DNA from: Lumbricus rubellus | Lineage: Eukaryota; Annelida; Clitellata; Crassiclitellata; Lumbricidae | Length of the DNA stretch: 64,000 nucleotides | Assembly (NCBI GenBank): GCA_945859605.1 | Contig: OX243815.1 | Span: 22,297,811-22,361,810, forward strand | Direction: 5' to 3' | In this document: one piece after another, positions 20,323 through 31,097 of the stretch | How positions within the stretch are numbered: the stretch's first letter is position 1 | How the letters are laid out: each line of letters opens with the position of its first letter | Notes under the pieces: generated by a model | Told to the model about the DNA's origin: nothing | The model's database searches: none | Seen by the model: the letters and a program-made list of their open reading frames with translations, nothing else | Translations under genes and position numbers: made by a program

Positions 20323-22905
20323 TTACCTCCTACACACGGGCCCATACCCATGGTTCCTATTGGGGCTCGAGCGCTGTATAAACCTTCTTGCAAATTCACA
20401 ATTATTTTGCACATGTTTAATCTGCACAGCCACAAAATCATCTTTATTCAACACAACATCAGCAATCTGCATATTCTCTAAAACTAGACTAATTGGCTGA
20501 TGATTCTGGGTGACTCCGGTGCTTTCGCTCTCGCCGGCTCGATGAGCGGAGAGGACGAATGGAGGATGCACATCCCAATCCTGTTGATTCTGGGCTACCA
20601 CCTTGGCAGCAGAGACTTGGAGCGAAGATCCAGTCGGAGGCGAAGTTTCTGGCGTCGCAAGCTTCGGTTGTTTCTCCACATCTTCCTGAAGATGAATTCC
20701 TTCAAAGTTTCTTTTCTCCTTTTCGCCATCCGATGCAGCCAGGGTGTCACGAGGTACCACGATTCTTCTGCACAGTCCAGAGCGAGGTTCACGATAGACT
20801 GAGAACCCGCTCGGTTTTTGTTCTTCTTCCTGTTCTCCCTGCGATGCGTTGGCTGAACGACCAGAGCCAACCCGAGAAATGTACCCGAGCTGATCACACC
20901 CATAGCAACGGCGATCATTTCGGATTACCCTCTGGAAGCGGTTGTTCGAACGACGATTCCACTGTTGATTGCTGGAACCACTGTTTCCGCTTTTCTGAAA
21001 TGTTCGTGGCGGTTGCCACTGTCGAGATTGTTCATGAAGTCGGTCCAATTTCACTTGCGATGTCATCCTTCTATCTGGAAAATTTGAAGATTCAGGTTGT
21101 AGTTTCCCAGCAGGTTCTTTCTTTTCACTAGCAATTTCTTGGACTGTGTTGTCGGCAGATGTAGATGGATTCTCTGGAGTTTCTCTGAGTGTCTGCAGCA
21201 GGAGCCGGATGGATTCTTCTTTATTCAAGTTCTTACGATGCTCGTCGGATTTGGTTTCGTTTCCAACAGCAATTGCACTGTTCGATTTCACCACAGAGTT
21301 TATCAGCACTGTTTGTGTCGCTGACGATTGCACAGATTTATTCAGCGTCGAAATCTGTTCACCATGAGCGGTTGGATCAGCGACCAGATGCTGATATGGC
21401 GTGTAAGGCATGTACGAAGGCTGACTTGCCTTCCACCGTTGATATTCGCAGCTTTGTGTCACGTGGGTTTCCGACGACAGGTTCGGTGTCGACATGAGCG
21501 GCTGGCCGGAAGGAAGGGTGAGCGTAGATATTCGTGGAGCGACGCCAGGAGGTATGAATGTTTTTTCGGAAGCCATGACGTTGAGCGACGACGGGGAAAA
21601 GGTGGTAGCCCACGAGATGGTTGTCGTTGTCTGACCGGGATGTGCACCTCGAAGCACCAGATGATTTTCCCTCAGCGATGATGGATCCCCATTATCTGAA
21701 ACTAACAGTCGTGAGTTAGTACATGCTTTAACATTATTTTGCCCTAAAGCTACCGCATGGGAATCGAGTACAAGATTATGCAAAGGCCGCATATCTTTTA
21801 TTTCAGAATGCTCGCTATCCGATAGACATTTTTCAGTTAATCGATTTCTTAATTGCATTTGTTTACTTCGCATGTAATAGTCAAAATCAAAACCTTCATA
21901 TGCAGTTTTCATGTCATGATCATACATCCTTTGAGTGTCTACATTAGCATCATCAGTTGTAACTCGAGTGCTAAATATCACTTTTGGTCGGGCGCCATAG
22001 AAATTTTCTGGGTTATTTAGTTCATCTATTCCTCCAAGAAAATTTCTCTTTCCATCAGCACCTGCACTAATTCTGATGTCACTTGCTACACCTGAGCTTA
22101 TCTTAGCAGGACCCTCGGTATTCGAACTCAATTCAACCCCGCTTACTCTGGTATCACTTGTTATACCAGCCCTTAGCTTCATCCCACCAATGGTACCACT
22201 TGTTGTACCTGAACTTATCTTAACAGGACCCTCGGTATCCGGACTCAATTCAACCCCACTAACTCTGGTGCCACTTGTCGCGACCCCCATTTTCGGAAAC
22301 TGCCAGGTGTTTCCAAACGAGGTGCCACGCTGTTGGAGCGGCGTCCGTGAATTGAGGGGAACCGAGGATAATGCGAAATAAGCAGGGTCAGCAGTTTCTA
22401 CGGTATGCGCCAGGGCAGAGTCAATTCCTGATTGGCCGTAAGGGAGGGTAGCTTCCACCACTTCAGGCCGGGGTTGTCTTACACAGGTACCAAGGATAGC
22501 TCGAGTGGAAGGGACATACAGCTCAGCGGCTCTCGGTCTGAGAGCAACGACTTCATTTGCATAAAGGTCGTCAGGGTTCGAATCCGCTCCAACAGGTTTT
22601 TGGATCCCCCTTTCCTTTAGTGGTGTTACCACTTCCCTTGGCCGTTCCGAAACTACCTCACCTTCCTTCGAAGAAGGGATAAACTGACCCGGGCGTTCAT
22701 GCAATTGACTTATCTCGTTATTGAGGTGCTCTATTTGAGAATCATGGCGCTCCATAAATTCTGCTAGTGTGCCTGTGAAGGACTGTAGAAGTTCAACGAC
22801 TCCTGTTTTACTCATCCCCTCGGGGTCATTATCATCCGGGGTTTCTCCTTCCTCATTCTCTTCCCTATTCTCCTCCACCTCGTCTTCATAAGATACCTCG
22901 GACAT
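20323..22905 (-). CDS. Gag-like protein of the LTR element, N terminus encoded by the LTR
   Basis: An 860-codon frame. Codons 1-210 lie in the 5' LTR (the last LTR codon is ACA, Thr210); the frame then crosses the primer-binding site into the interior. Residues 1-30 are highly acidic and about 30-75 could form a coiled coil (ELLQSFTGTLAEFMERHDSQ). Around 211-285 there is an internal duplication (VSGVELSPDTEGP and VSGVELSSNTEGP). After a Ser/Thr/Pro/Gln-rich middle comes a basic stretch with CYGCDQLGYISR, which looks like a zinc knuckle keeping its first two Cys but missing the His and last Cys. The knuckle and element context suggest a nucleocapsid/Gag role; no other domain is recognised. Loss of the knuckle residues may reflect decay or a frameshift there. 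Confidence 0.75.
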   Translation of the reverse strand: MSEVSYEDEVEENREENEEGETPDDNDPEGMSKTGVVELLQSFTGTLAEFMERHDSQIEHLNNEISQLHERPGQFIPSSKEGEVVSERPREVVTPLKERGIQKPVGADSNPDDLYANEVVALRPRAAELYVPSTRAILGTCVRQPRPEVVEATLPYGQSGIDSALAHTVETADPAYFALSSVPLNSRTPLQQRGTSFGNTWQFPKMGVATSGTRVSGVELSPDTEGPVKISSGTTSGTIGGMKLRAGITSDTRVSGVELSSNTEGPAKISSGVASDIRISAGADGKRNFLGGIDELNNPENFYGARPKVIFSTRVTTDDANVDTQRMYDHDMKTAYEGFDFDYYMRSKQMQLRNRLTEKCLSDSEHSEIKDMRPLHNLVLDSHAVALGQNNVKACTNSRLLVSDNGDPSSLRENHLVLRGAHPGQTTTTISWATTFSPSSLNVMASEKTFIPPGVAPRISTLTLPSGQPLMSTPNLSSETHVTQSCEYQRWKASQPSYMPYTPYQHLVADPTAHGEQISTLNKSVQSSATQTVLINSVVKSNSAIAVGNETKSDEHRKNLNKEESIRLLLQTLRETPENPSTSADNTVQEIASEKKEPAGKLQPESSNFPDRRMTSQVKLDRLHEQSRQWQPPRTFQKSGNSGSSNQQWNRRSNNRFQRVIRNDRRCYGCDQLGYISRVGSGRSANASQGEQEEEQKPSGFSVYREPRSGLCRRIVVPRDTLAASDGEKEKRNFEGIHLQEDVEKQPKLATPETSPPTGSSLQVSAAKVVAQNQQDWDVHPPFVLSAHRAGESESTGVTQNHQPISLVLENMQIADVVLNKDDFVAVQIKHVQNNCEFARRFIQRSSPNRNHGYGPVCRR
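22256..22273 (-). promoter_or_regulatory. Candidate primer-binding site of the LTR element
   Basis: Two bases inside the 5' LTR the minus strand reads TGGCACCAGAGTTAGTGG; TGG is the expected complement of a tRNA CCA end. The matching tRNA is not identified. The site lies inside the gag-like reading frame. Confidence 0.6.
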
Positions 22906-23979
22906 TTCAGGGTTATCTTAAGTCAAAGTTATTCAATACTCGTTTAGATTATTTAATTAAGCAAACGTATCTTAACTGCAGTTGACAAACTTTGTCAATG
23001 TTTAACAATAGTTGAAATTAAAAGCAATGTTCTCGTACAATGTACAATATTCACTATTCAGAGTCTGTTCCGTAAGATTTAACTACACGACTTAATTATT
23101 ACACGTTTCTAATACATGTTCTAACTTTACTCTGATTATTTAAGTAAAACACTTTAGGCTTATGAAGGTTAAATCTTATATCAGTTTTACAGGCGCGTTT
23201 CTCTTCTGAAAGAATTGTTTATTATTATCTAATCAATTTATACTCAATCAATTATCTAATTAATTATTGCACACGATCCATTCGTTGCTAATTATCTACC
23301 AACACTGCACACAGCCAAAGTATTATTCACAGATTATACTTATTCAATTTTCTCGGTTAAGGAATCAGATAAAAACCACAGTGATACTTCTCTACCCCTC
23401 CAGTAATTGTTATCGCAGCGATCGGCAATGACGACAATGGCGGTCACAAGGAATCGTCTACCAGAGAATTTACCACGGAAGAATTTTGGTTCTATTTCGT
23501 CGACAATTTAGTGTAAAAACTTCCTCCAGACTCTACGGTCTTAACCAGAAGTATCTTCAATATCTCGTTCGTCCGTTGAATTATTAAACGAATTATTTCA
23601 AAGAGATTTCTGTCGGAATTCTTCTTATTTTTATCAACAATTTCGTCGGCACGAGCACGGAGATGTTGCACCCTCGAAACCTTTTCTCCGTCTGCCGATC
23701 TAGCTGTTTCCAGCCAACCAGAGACGACGTCACGTGACTCGTGAGAGTCCCGTGACCGAGGAGGTCCAATCAAAACGGTTGCGTTGCCGCCGATCTAAAA
23801 ATAGAGTGTCGCAATGCAATATTCTCCGCTAAAAAGGTTTACTGCTCCGGCGGTCAGTTCCAAAAAGGGGTTAAACTCCGAGGACCGCTCGCAAATTTAG
23901 CAAGGCCGCGAATCTAGGCCGCAAATCGTTTTAGGCCGCAAATTTATAATTAACGATCGGAATTTCCACGATCGTTACA
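22276..23979 (-). repeat. 5' LTR (minus-strand element)
   Basis: 1704-bp LTR matching 16701-18404. In element orientation a TATTTTTA box near 23802-23809 lies upstream of both frames and could be the core promoter. The gag-like start codon is at 22905, so the transcribed R-U5 part must be over 600 nt if that ATG is used. Confidence 0.95.
23492..23773 (-). CDS. 93-codon leader ORF in the 5' LTR (hypothetical)
   Basis: Starts shortly downstream of the putative TATTTTTA box, upstream of the gag-like start. The product is charged, with a predicted helix (LFEIIRLIIQRTNEILKILL). No family recognised. It may be an upstream ORF or chance; the copy in the other LTR cannot test it because the LTRs are identical. 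Confidence 0.35.
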   Translation of the reverse strand: MIGPPRSRDSHESRDVVSGWLETARSADGEKVSRVQHLRARADEIVDKNKKNSDRNLFEIIRLIIQRTNEILKILLVKTVESGGSFYTKLSTK

Positions 23980-23983
23980 GTAG

Positions 23984-25299
23984 TTTAGCTTGGACTATGG
24001 ATAATAGTAGCCTATTGATGATGACTTCGTGCTCTTTTTCTAATTTAACCTTTTTACGACAAAATAAATAGATCTATATACTTAATGTAGGAACCATCAC
24101 GTCTTATCGACGTTGAAATGCGAAAATGAGCATTCTTTGAAATATTTATTCAATACTAGGCTACTATTCAAGAACAGTAGCCATAACCATGTAATACAGG
24201 TCTTGATCATCTCAATGTTAAGACTGAAAAAGTGGGGGACGTTTCTGACACGTCTGTGTACTGGTACAGTGTAGCATACACTGGTCCTTAACCAATAATT
24301 GTCTCCACAGGTCCTATTGTGTCCACAGTTCTAGCCTCCGTTTCCATCATATTGAGTCGCGAAATACATAGCATTGCCGACTACCACAGGTCTTGAGTGA
24401 GAGGGCGATTAGTTTCGGGCGCAGTATAAACAAACAAGCCACTACCGGAATTTACGATTAAGCTAAATATAGCCATGCACTTCCGTTTTATTTTCGCGGA
24501 CGATAGGCTACATTCGGGCGAACTGATGGATCATGCGGCTAAGACCGTTGCTTCCGTTGCAACTTGCAACCAATATGACAACAAAGCAACAACAATGACA
24601 ACGAAGCAACAATGGCAACGAAGCAACAACAACAACGACGAGGCAAAAACAATGACAACAGAGCAACAACAATGACAACAACGCAACAACAATGACAACA
24701 AAGCAACAACAATGACAACAAAGCAACCAAAATTACAACAAAGCAACAACAATTACAACAAAGCAACAATGACAACAAAGGAACAATGACAACGAAGCAA
24801 CAACAGCGACAACAAAGCAACAACAATGACAACAAATCAACAACTATGACAACAAAGCAGCAACAACAACGACGAGGCAAAAACAATGACAACGAAGCAA
24901 CAACAATGACAACGACGAGGCATCAACAATGACAACAAAGCAACGTAATCACTCAGCAAACAGTCTCTGACTCACGCAGTGAATTATGAATGCGATGGAC
25001 ATTGACTTTGTTTACACAAGGAACAGCATTAAGCGGCGGCGGCGACGCTAGATGTGCAATTTATCCAGCGCTATGAAAATTCGCGTTTTTCTAATCGTCT
25101 CAATTACGCTCCACTGTCTGGGAGCGTACGTCGTGCTGGTTGCGGATTGGAAGATGGGAAAACAGGGCAAGGGTTAATTGGCTTACGGTGGCGGTGTTTC
25201 TGCTGGCCGTTGATACGATTGTAGGCCTAGTAGATGAATATCTCAAAGGGAAAGGGTAGGACTGGAGATAGAACTGGACTGGAGAGAATGCGATAGGCT
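23984..25299. other. Intergenic region with CAAC/ATGACAA repeats
   Basis: No gene seen. 24575-24945 is a degenerate tandem repeat of GACAACAAAGCAACAACAAT-like units; the long minus-strand Leu/Cys/Val frames there are repeat translations. Confidence 0.75.
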
Positions 25300-25475
25300 C
25301 ATGGGCGGAGTTTGGTTTCCGTTCTTGGGGGGGGGGGCAAACCTCGAGTCTGGGCCTTATTGGGGGGGGGGCTAACTCCGAAAAAGTATACCATTTTCAT
25401 GGTAAAAAGTTGAATCTGGGCCTTCTTGGGAGGGGGCTTAGCACACCCTATAGCCCCTGATAAACTCCGCCCATG
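25300..25475. mobile_element. Short MITE-like element with 14-bp inverted termini
   Basis: CATGGGCGGAGTTT at the left and AAACTCCGCCCATG at the right are exact complements. Two G-runs and a repeated TCTGGGCCTT motif lie inside. Flanks GATAGGCT and AATAGACT may be a decayed 8-bp duplication (6 of 8 match). Confidence 0.65.
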
Positions 25476-26344
25476 AATAGACTGCGATGTGACTCGATGA
25501 TGTACGGAACGAGACGAGATGGGACAAAAAAAGAGAGCAGAGGACTGAACAGAGCATTGAGTAGAAGAGAACGTAAATATTTGTCAGTATACGTGACAGT
25601 TAATTACATCTGCAGTGCAGCATTTCGGTTCATAACGTGAGCATAAATAATAGAAGCGAGCACGGGCAACATAAATAAATAACCATCAGAGGCGACGACG
25701 AGCTTAGCACACGCCGACCGACCAACTCATCATCGCCGTCACTCATGAGGTCTTAGACGAACATCAAAGACAATGGCATTGTTGATGCTGCTGCTGCTGC
25801 TGCTGATGCATCCGGAAAAGAATGGCATCGCTGCAGAGGAACGACAAAAGGATGCTCCTCCTCCTTCTCCTTCTCCTCCTCCTCGTCCTCTTTCTCATCC
25901 TCGTCCTCCACCACCTCCTACTTTTCTTCGTCTTTGGATCCTCTTCCTACCCCTCCTCCTCATCCTTCTCTTCTTCCTCCTCGTCGTACTTATTCTCCTC
26001 TTCTTCCTCCTCCACCTCTTCCTCGTCGCCATCCTCCTCCTCGTCGTCTTCCTCCTTCGAAGTCAAAAAAGGACGTCGTCTTATAATGAATGAGCACGTA
26101 CACCGTGGTCGAAAAAAGAATCCTCACTTTGTGTGCGGACAATCGTGAAATATTGAAGCGGACGCTGCTATAGTTCATAGCATCATAATAGTTGACATAT
26201 ATAAATAAGCAAGTAAGTAAGTAAGTAAGCAAGCAAGTAGGTAAGTAAGTAGATAAACAAGTAAGTATAGTCTTTATTACACCATTAGCAAGCGCACAAC
26301 AGAAAATGTATGTGAAAAAATTATTATTTTCTCGGCACAACGAT
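25476..26344. other. Intergenic; CTC/TCC-rich tract
   Basis: 25850-26055 is a pyrimidine-rich CTC/TCC repeat with long but low-complexity frames. 26210-26265 is an AAGT microsatellite. No gene seen. Confidence 0.7.
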
Positions 26345-26645
26345 AATGGTAATATTCAGTGATAAAAGTAATATCCAACGATAAAGGTAATATCCAACGG
26401 TAAGAGTAATATACAACGATAAAGATAATATCCAATTATAAAGGTAATATCCAACGATAATGGTAATATTCAACGGTAAAAGTAATATTCAACGATAATG
26501 GTAATATCCAACGGTAAGAGTAATATTCAACGATAACGGTAATGTCCAATTATAAAGGTAATATCCAACGATAATGATAATATCCAACGATAAAGGTAAC
26601 ATCCAACGATAATGATAATATTCGACGATAAAGCTAATATCTCGG
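26345..26645. repeat. 19-bp minisatellite, about 16 copies
   Basis: Degenerate tandem array of a 19-bp unit like AAAGGTAATATCCAACGAT; CCAACG is the most conserved part. Confidence 0.9.
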
Positions 26646-27426
26646 CGACGCATTAATCATAGCAGAATAGAGTTTGATCGATGGAGTCGAATAATTAATT
26701 CTGCAATATTTACAAAAGCAAGACTCTTCATAGATGCATGTTTCTGTCCACATAATTATATTTACCTATACAAATCGTTATTACGTTGTTTTCAACGATG
26801 TAAAACCATAGACTGCACACGATATAATTTGCTCTGCAGCTATTCCAGTAAGGTCGTCGAGTCCAGAAATTATATAGCGCCACAACGATAAAGGTAATGA
26901 TATCTCGACCACCGATGCTTTACCTGTAGTGTGTAGGCTTAAAGCAAACAGTAAAAACGAGGCTTGTGTGACGTCGTCTTCTGTTTGCATTAGCGAGCAA
27001 CGCTGTTAAACTCCGCTCATCTGCATGCTTTTCGATAAAACTGATACACAGTATCATGTACACATGTATTACTATACTATACATGTACGTCGAGCATAGA
27101 AAGTTAGAAACACAATCAGCACACTCGGATTTAAACACAGCGAAGAAATCCTATACGGAAACAAACTAATATAAGCACTCATACAATACATGTATAGACT
27201 ATGCAGTATGCACACATGCCAGCATTGGGCCCATACACTTACGTTCGTCCTACGTCGTACGACATAATTATACACACGTAGGCGTGTAATTCAATCTTAC
27301 ACGCATTCAAGCATGAATGAATGCATGCATGCTTGTATGCTTGTAAGATTGAATTACATACACACATACATACATGAATGCATACAGACATACATACATA
27401 CATGCATACATACATAGTGCATACAA
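26646..27426. other. Intergenic region
   Basis: No gene recognised. 27303-27357 forms an imperfect inverted repeat around CATGCATGC next to the TACA array. Confidence 0.6.
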
Positions 27427-27761
27427 TACATACATACATACATACATACATACATACATACATACATACATACATACATACATACATACATACATACATA
27501 CATACATACATACATACATACATACATACATACATACATACATACATACATACATACATACATACATACATACATACATACATACATACATACATACATA
27601 CATACATACATACATACATACATACATACATACATACATACATACATACATACATACATACATACATACATACATACATACATACATACATACATACATA
27701 CATACATACATACATACATACATACATACATACATACATACATACATACATACATACATAG
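27427..27761. repeat. (TACA)n microsatellite, about 84 units
   Basis: 335 bp of essentially uninterrupted TACA. Period 4 leaves every frame open, giving YIHT or MYVC repeats that are not proteins. Confidence 0.99.
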
Positions 27762-28261
27762 TAGCCTATATACAATTATACATGTATACGCACATTCATT
27801 AGACCTGCATACACAATTGCATGTAAGTATAGTATTCGGTTGTATGCGTATGTCTACTCGTATGTGTGCATACATATTAGTGCTTATTTGTTTCCATTCA
27901 GAATTTCTACGCTGTCTTTAAGTCTAAATTCGAGTGCGCTATTTGTGTTTCTATGCTCGACTTCCACGAAACATGTGTAGGCTATAATAGGCTAGACCCG
28001 TAGACCCGTTTGCGTATATATATATACATGTATCCTCGAAGCCAGATCTGAGATCTCCCGTGGAGACTGTTTTCCTGGGTAAAATGCGTTTCCATGCAGG
28101 ACACGAAGTCTGTCTAGATAGAGACGTGACGAGTGCGTGCTTCTATAAGCTTACCGAACAGCACGAAACATATATAAACGCTTGTGTACTAATAAAAACA
28201 ATTTTGCTTCTCCGGTGTGGACATTCACTGGGTCTGCATTTCTCTGAGTGACATGGATTTT
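27762..28261. other. Intergenic region
   Basis: No gene seen; a 63-codon frame at 28060 has no recognisable features. Confidence 0.6.
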
Positions 28262-28400
28262 TAAAGGGATTTTTAGAACTACACAACCCCTTCTTTCCAT
28301 TCGCATCCTTCATCGTAAATTACTCTCAAAAGGAGCTAGCTATTTTTAACTGCTCAGAAGTGCTTCTACAACTGCAGTGCACAGACCCCGTTAGAGCTTG
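28262..28400 (+). repeat. Dispersed repeat C, copy 2
   Basis: Second copy of the repeat at 4060-4215, with the same block order (TTTTTAGAACT, ACAACCCCTTCTTTCC, AGAAGTGCTTCTACAACTGC). Confidence 0.75.
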
Positions 28401-29174
28401 CACATTAGGCCTATGTGTAGAACTGTGCGATAAAAGTCCTGCTGAATAGAACTTGTATTTCTACACTGGACTCTTACAGAGCTTGTATGCCAATATGCTG
28501 CAATGTTAACGGATATTACCATGCTGGACTCCTACGAAGCCTGCTTATACAAATGTGTGTCAATGAATATTTCCATGGAACTTCATATCATTGCAAAATA
28601 TTGACAGATAGATATATTTTCGCAGCCACAATCATGCCAGCCATATGCCAGACTGTACATCTATCTGGCCGATTCAACGAAATTCATGCATCTATTACGC
28701 TTTTGCAGGTTATCGTATTTCCAGACTTTTTGACACCCCTGCTATAAGACCTATATCACCAAGTTGAACAACCTTAGGCCAATGCCTAAACAAGAAAGAG
28801 GTCGTTAAACGAAAAGTTTGCTTACCTCGACCACTGTTGATAAGTTCATTCCATCATTTGAAGTCTCACTCACTCAACTTTGACTGCCTGACTTCAAAAC
28901 TTTAATCCATGAAAGCGTTAAACGATTCAAATAGGTTATTTTAAGGTGATTATTTTAAAATGTTTTAAAAGTTCACGGCATACTTGTTTCGTGGTAATCA
29001 AGCTATACAGCGTTGCCATAGTGACGAGTTATAACGAGCATTCCACATCACTCATTTGTGACGTCATAAGTTCGTTAACGCCATTTCACGAAGTCTACGG
29101 TTATAATTATATTGTATGCGCCGCAGATTCATATTATTTTATGTGTGACTTCACGCGGTTTGAAATGTCTAAGA

Positions 29175-29465
29175 TAATGATGATGATGATGATGACGACG
29201 ACTATGGTTAGGATGATTGTGATGATGACGATGATGATGACAATGACGATGACGATGATGATTATGATGATGACGATGATACTGCTGCTGCTGCTGCTGC
29301 TGATGACGACGATGATGATGACGATGACGATGACAATGACGATGACGATGATGATTATGATGATGACAATGACGATAACGATGACGACGACGATTACGAT
29401 GATGATGACGATGATGATGATGACGACGACGATGATGATGCTGCTGCTGCTGATGATGATGATAA
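29175..29465. repeat. GAT/GAC trinucleotide repeat
   Basis: Degenerate GATGAC microsatellite with CTG runs at 29282-29302 and 29441-29452. Confidence 0.95.
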
Positions 29466-29692
29466 CGATACGGACTCTCGTCATAAGAGAATACACTTTC
29501 TTATCATTGTCATCGTTTTCTTTGCTATTATTATTATTATTATCATCAACATCAGAGTTGCATGGTTTCGAGACAGAGTCTCCGTCTTGACGTCTCGAGA
29601 CAAGTTCTTAATTGTCTCAGTCTTGAACCCTTGATCATTTCTTGACTGTTTGGAAACTGCCCTAAAGTGAAATCCTGTTCTTTTGTAGAAGC

Positions 29693-29975
29693 GGTCTCTA
29701 TGGTCTGTATGGTCTGTATGGTCTGTATGGTCTGTATGGTCTGCATGGTCTGTATGGTCTCTATGGTCTGTATGGTCTCTATGGTCTGTATGGTCTGTAT
29801 GGTCTCTATGGTCTGTATGGTCTGTATGGTCTGTATGGTCTGTATGGTCTGTATGGTCTGTATGGTCTGTATGGTCTGTATGGTCTGTATGGTCTGTATG
29901 GTCTGTATGGTCTGTATGGTCTGTATGGTCTCTATAGTCTGTAAGGTCTGTATGGTCTGTATGGTCTCTATGGTC
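29693..29975. repeat. 9-bp minisatellite TATGGTCTG, about 31 copies
   Basis: Tandem nonamer with occasional TATGGTCTC. Period 9 keeps frames open: Met-Val-Cys on + and Asp-His-Thr on minus. No start context or flanking coding sequence supports a gene. Confidence 0.97.
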
Positions 29976-30329
29976 GTCGCGCAAACTGTCTTTCGTTCTG
30001 AATTTTTTACGCTATAAATCGTCCTGTGTCGATGCGATTACTGTAGTCACAGTGTAGTGTAGTAGACTACCGTAGTGTAGTAGTGTAGGAGACTACCGTA
30101 GTGTAGTAGTCGGAGATGCTAAACATTCCGGGAGTTTAGAAAAGCTGTGTTTCTGGTTTACACCAACTTAACAGACATTGAAAAGAGCAATTTTTACTCG
30201 TCATAAATATTGAAAAGTATTTTTTTACTCTTCATAAATTTCCAATCAACTGTTGACATTTTTATAATATGACTATGAAGCTACAATGGTGACCATCGAT
30301 GTATAATAATTGATAAATTACTGATGTAA

Positions 30330-30465
30330 ATAGGTAACTCTGTTTTGCGGAACGATACTGTTCTTTTGGGTTTACCTATTGACAACCAGCTTACAAACTT
30401 GTAAACTGTGCGCTTGTATTACTTTGTGGTGGTGGTCAATAAAGAAGATTGATTGATTGATAGCA
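30330..30465 (+). mobile_element. Possible LINE 3' tail with ATTG repeats
   Basis: TTGTATTACTTTGTGGTGGT then TCAATAAAGAAGATTGATTG resembles the 3' end of a non-LTR element ending in a short tetranucleotide repeat. No coding part is attached. Confidence 0.4.
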
Positions 30466-31097
30466 CATAATACAGTTATGCACGGTGTCCCGATGAAAAG
30501 TAGACCCCAACAAAAGTGTCATAATTCGGTCAAAACGTTTAGGATTTGTCAGAAATTTTCAACGTAGCAACATTGGCCATATTACCACCAAATCCTGACG
30601 CCGATTAGACAAATTCAATGTTATTCGTGAGTTTGGCAAAGTTATGAGCGCTTGAGATGCAGCACCGAAAATGGAACTTTCCAATATGCAAAAAGTTGAA
30701 AGGAAGAGAAATCGATAGACAACGGTGGTTTAAAAATCGAAAATGCTGAAGGCTGCTGTGTGGATGAATTGGTGACAACGAGCACGTCTGTCTAGGTCAG
30801 CCAGGATCTGTGAAAAGAGAAGATTTACGACCATCAGACGGCAGACAATTTTGATTTCGAATTGGACAAAATATCAATAAAATCCTGAATGTTATGATGT
30901 CGTTAGGACTTGCATGATTCGACCAAATAACAACGAGAATGTGACAATGTGACCTGTTAATAATAATGTTATGACTTGCATGATTCATCGAAATAACAAC
31001 GAGGACACCATGCAGGCAAACACGGAAAACATTCATTAGGAATTTTATCGCTTATGGCTGAATATTGCATATTGTTATTTGGCAATTACATCAGACC
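30466..31097. other. Intergenic, probable repeat-derived DNA
   Basis: No gene seen. 30484-30515 begins CGGTGTCCCGATGAAAAGTA, which looks like a transposon terminus, but no partner end was found. ACTTGCATGATTC recurs at 30907 and 30973. Confidence 0.4.

Larger units (their letters stand above)
16701..23979 (-). mobile_element. Young non-autonomous LTR retrotransposon with gag-like ORF
   Basis: A 7279-bp element read on the minus strand. Two direct LTRs of 1704 bp (16701-18404 and 22276-23979) keep a constant 5575-bp offset and are identical wherever I compared them. LTR ends are TG...CA; GTAG is duplicated immediately outside (16697-16700 and 23980-23983). A polypurine tract (AAGTGGGGGGAAG on the minus strand) sits against the 3' LTR, and a TGG-starting primer-binding site is two bases inside the 5' LTR. 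The 3.87-kb interior holds one gag-like frame and about 1.9 kb of non-coding sequence. No protease, RT, RNase H or integrase was found, so movement would need enzymes from another element. Confidence 0.93.

Noticed and set aside
16701..23979. Endogenous retrovirus or integrated virus
   Set aside because: No envelope, protease, RT or integrase seen; the gag-like frame alone does not justify a viral label.
24508..24892. Leu/Cys/Val-rich minus frames resembling membrane proteins
   Set aside because: Translations of the CAAC/ATGACAA tandem repeat.
27239..27875. Frames of 127-178 codons encoding YIHT or MYVC repeats
   Set aside because: Translations of a pure TACA array; the same applies to 62426-62801.
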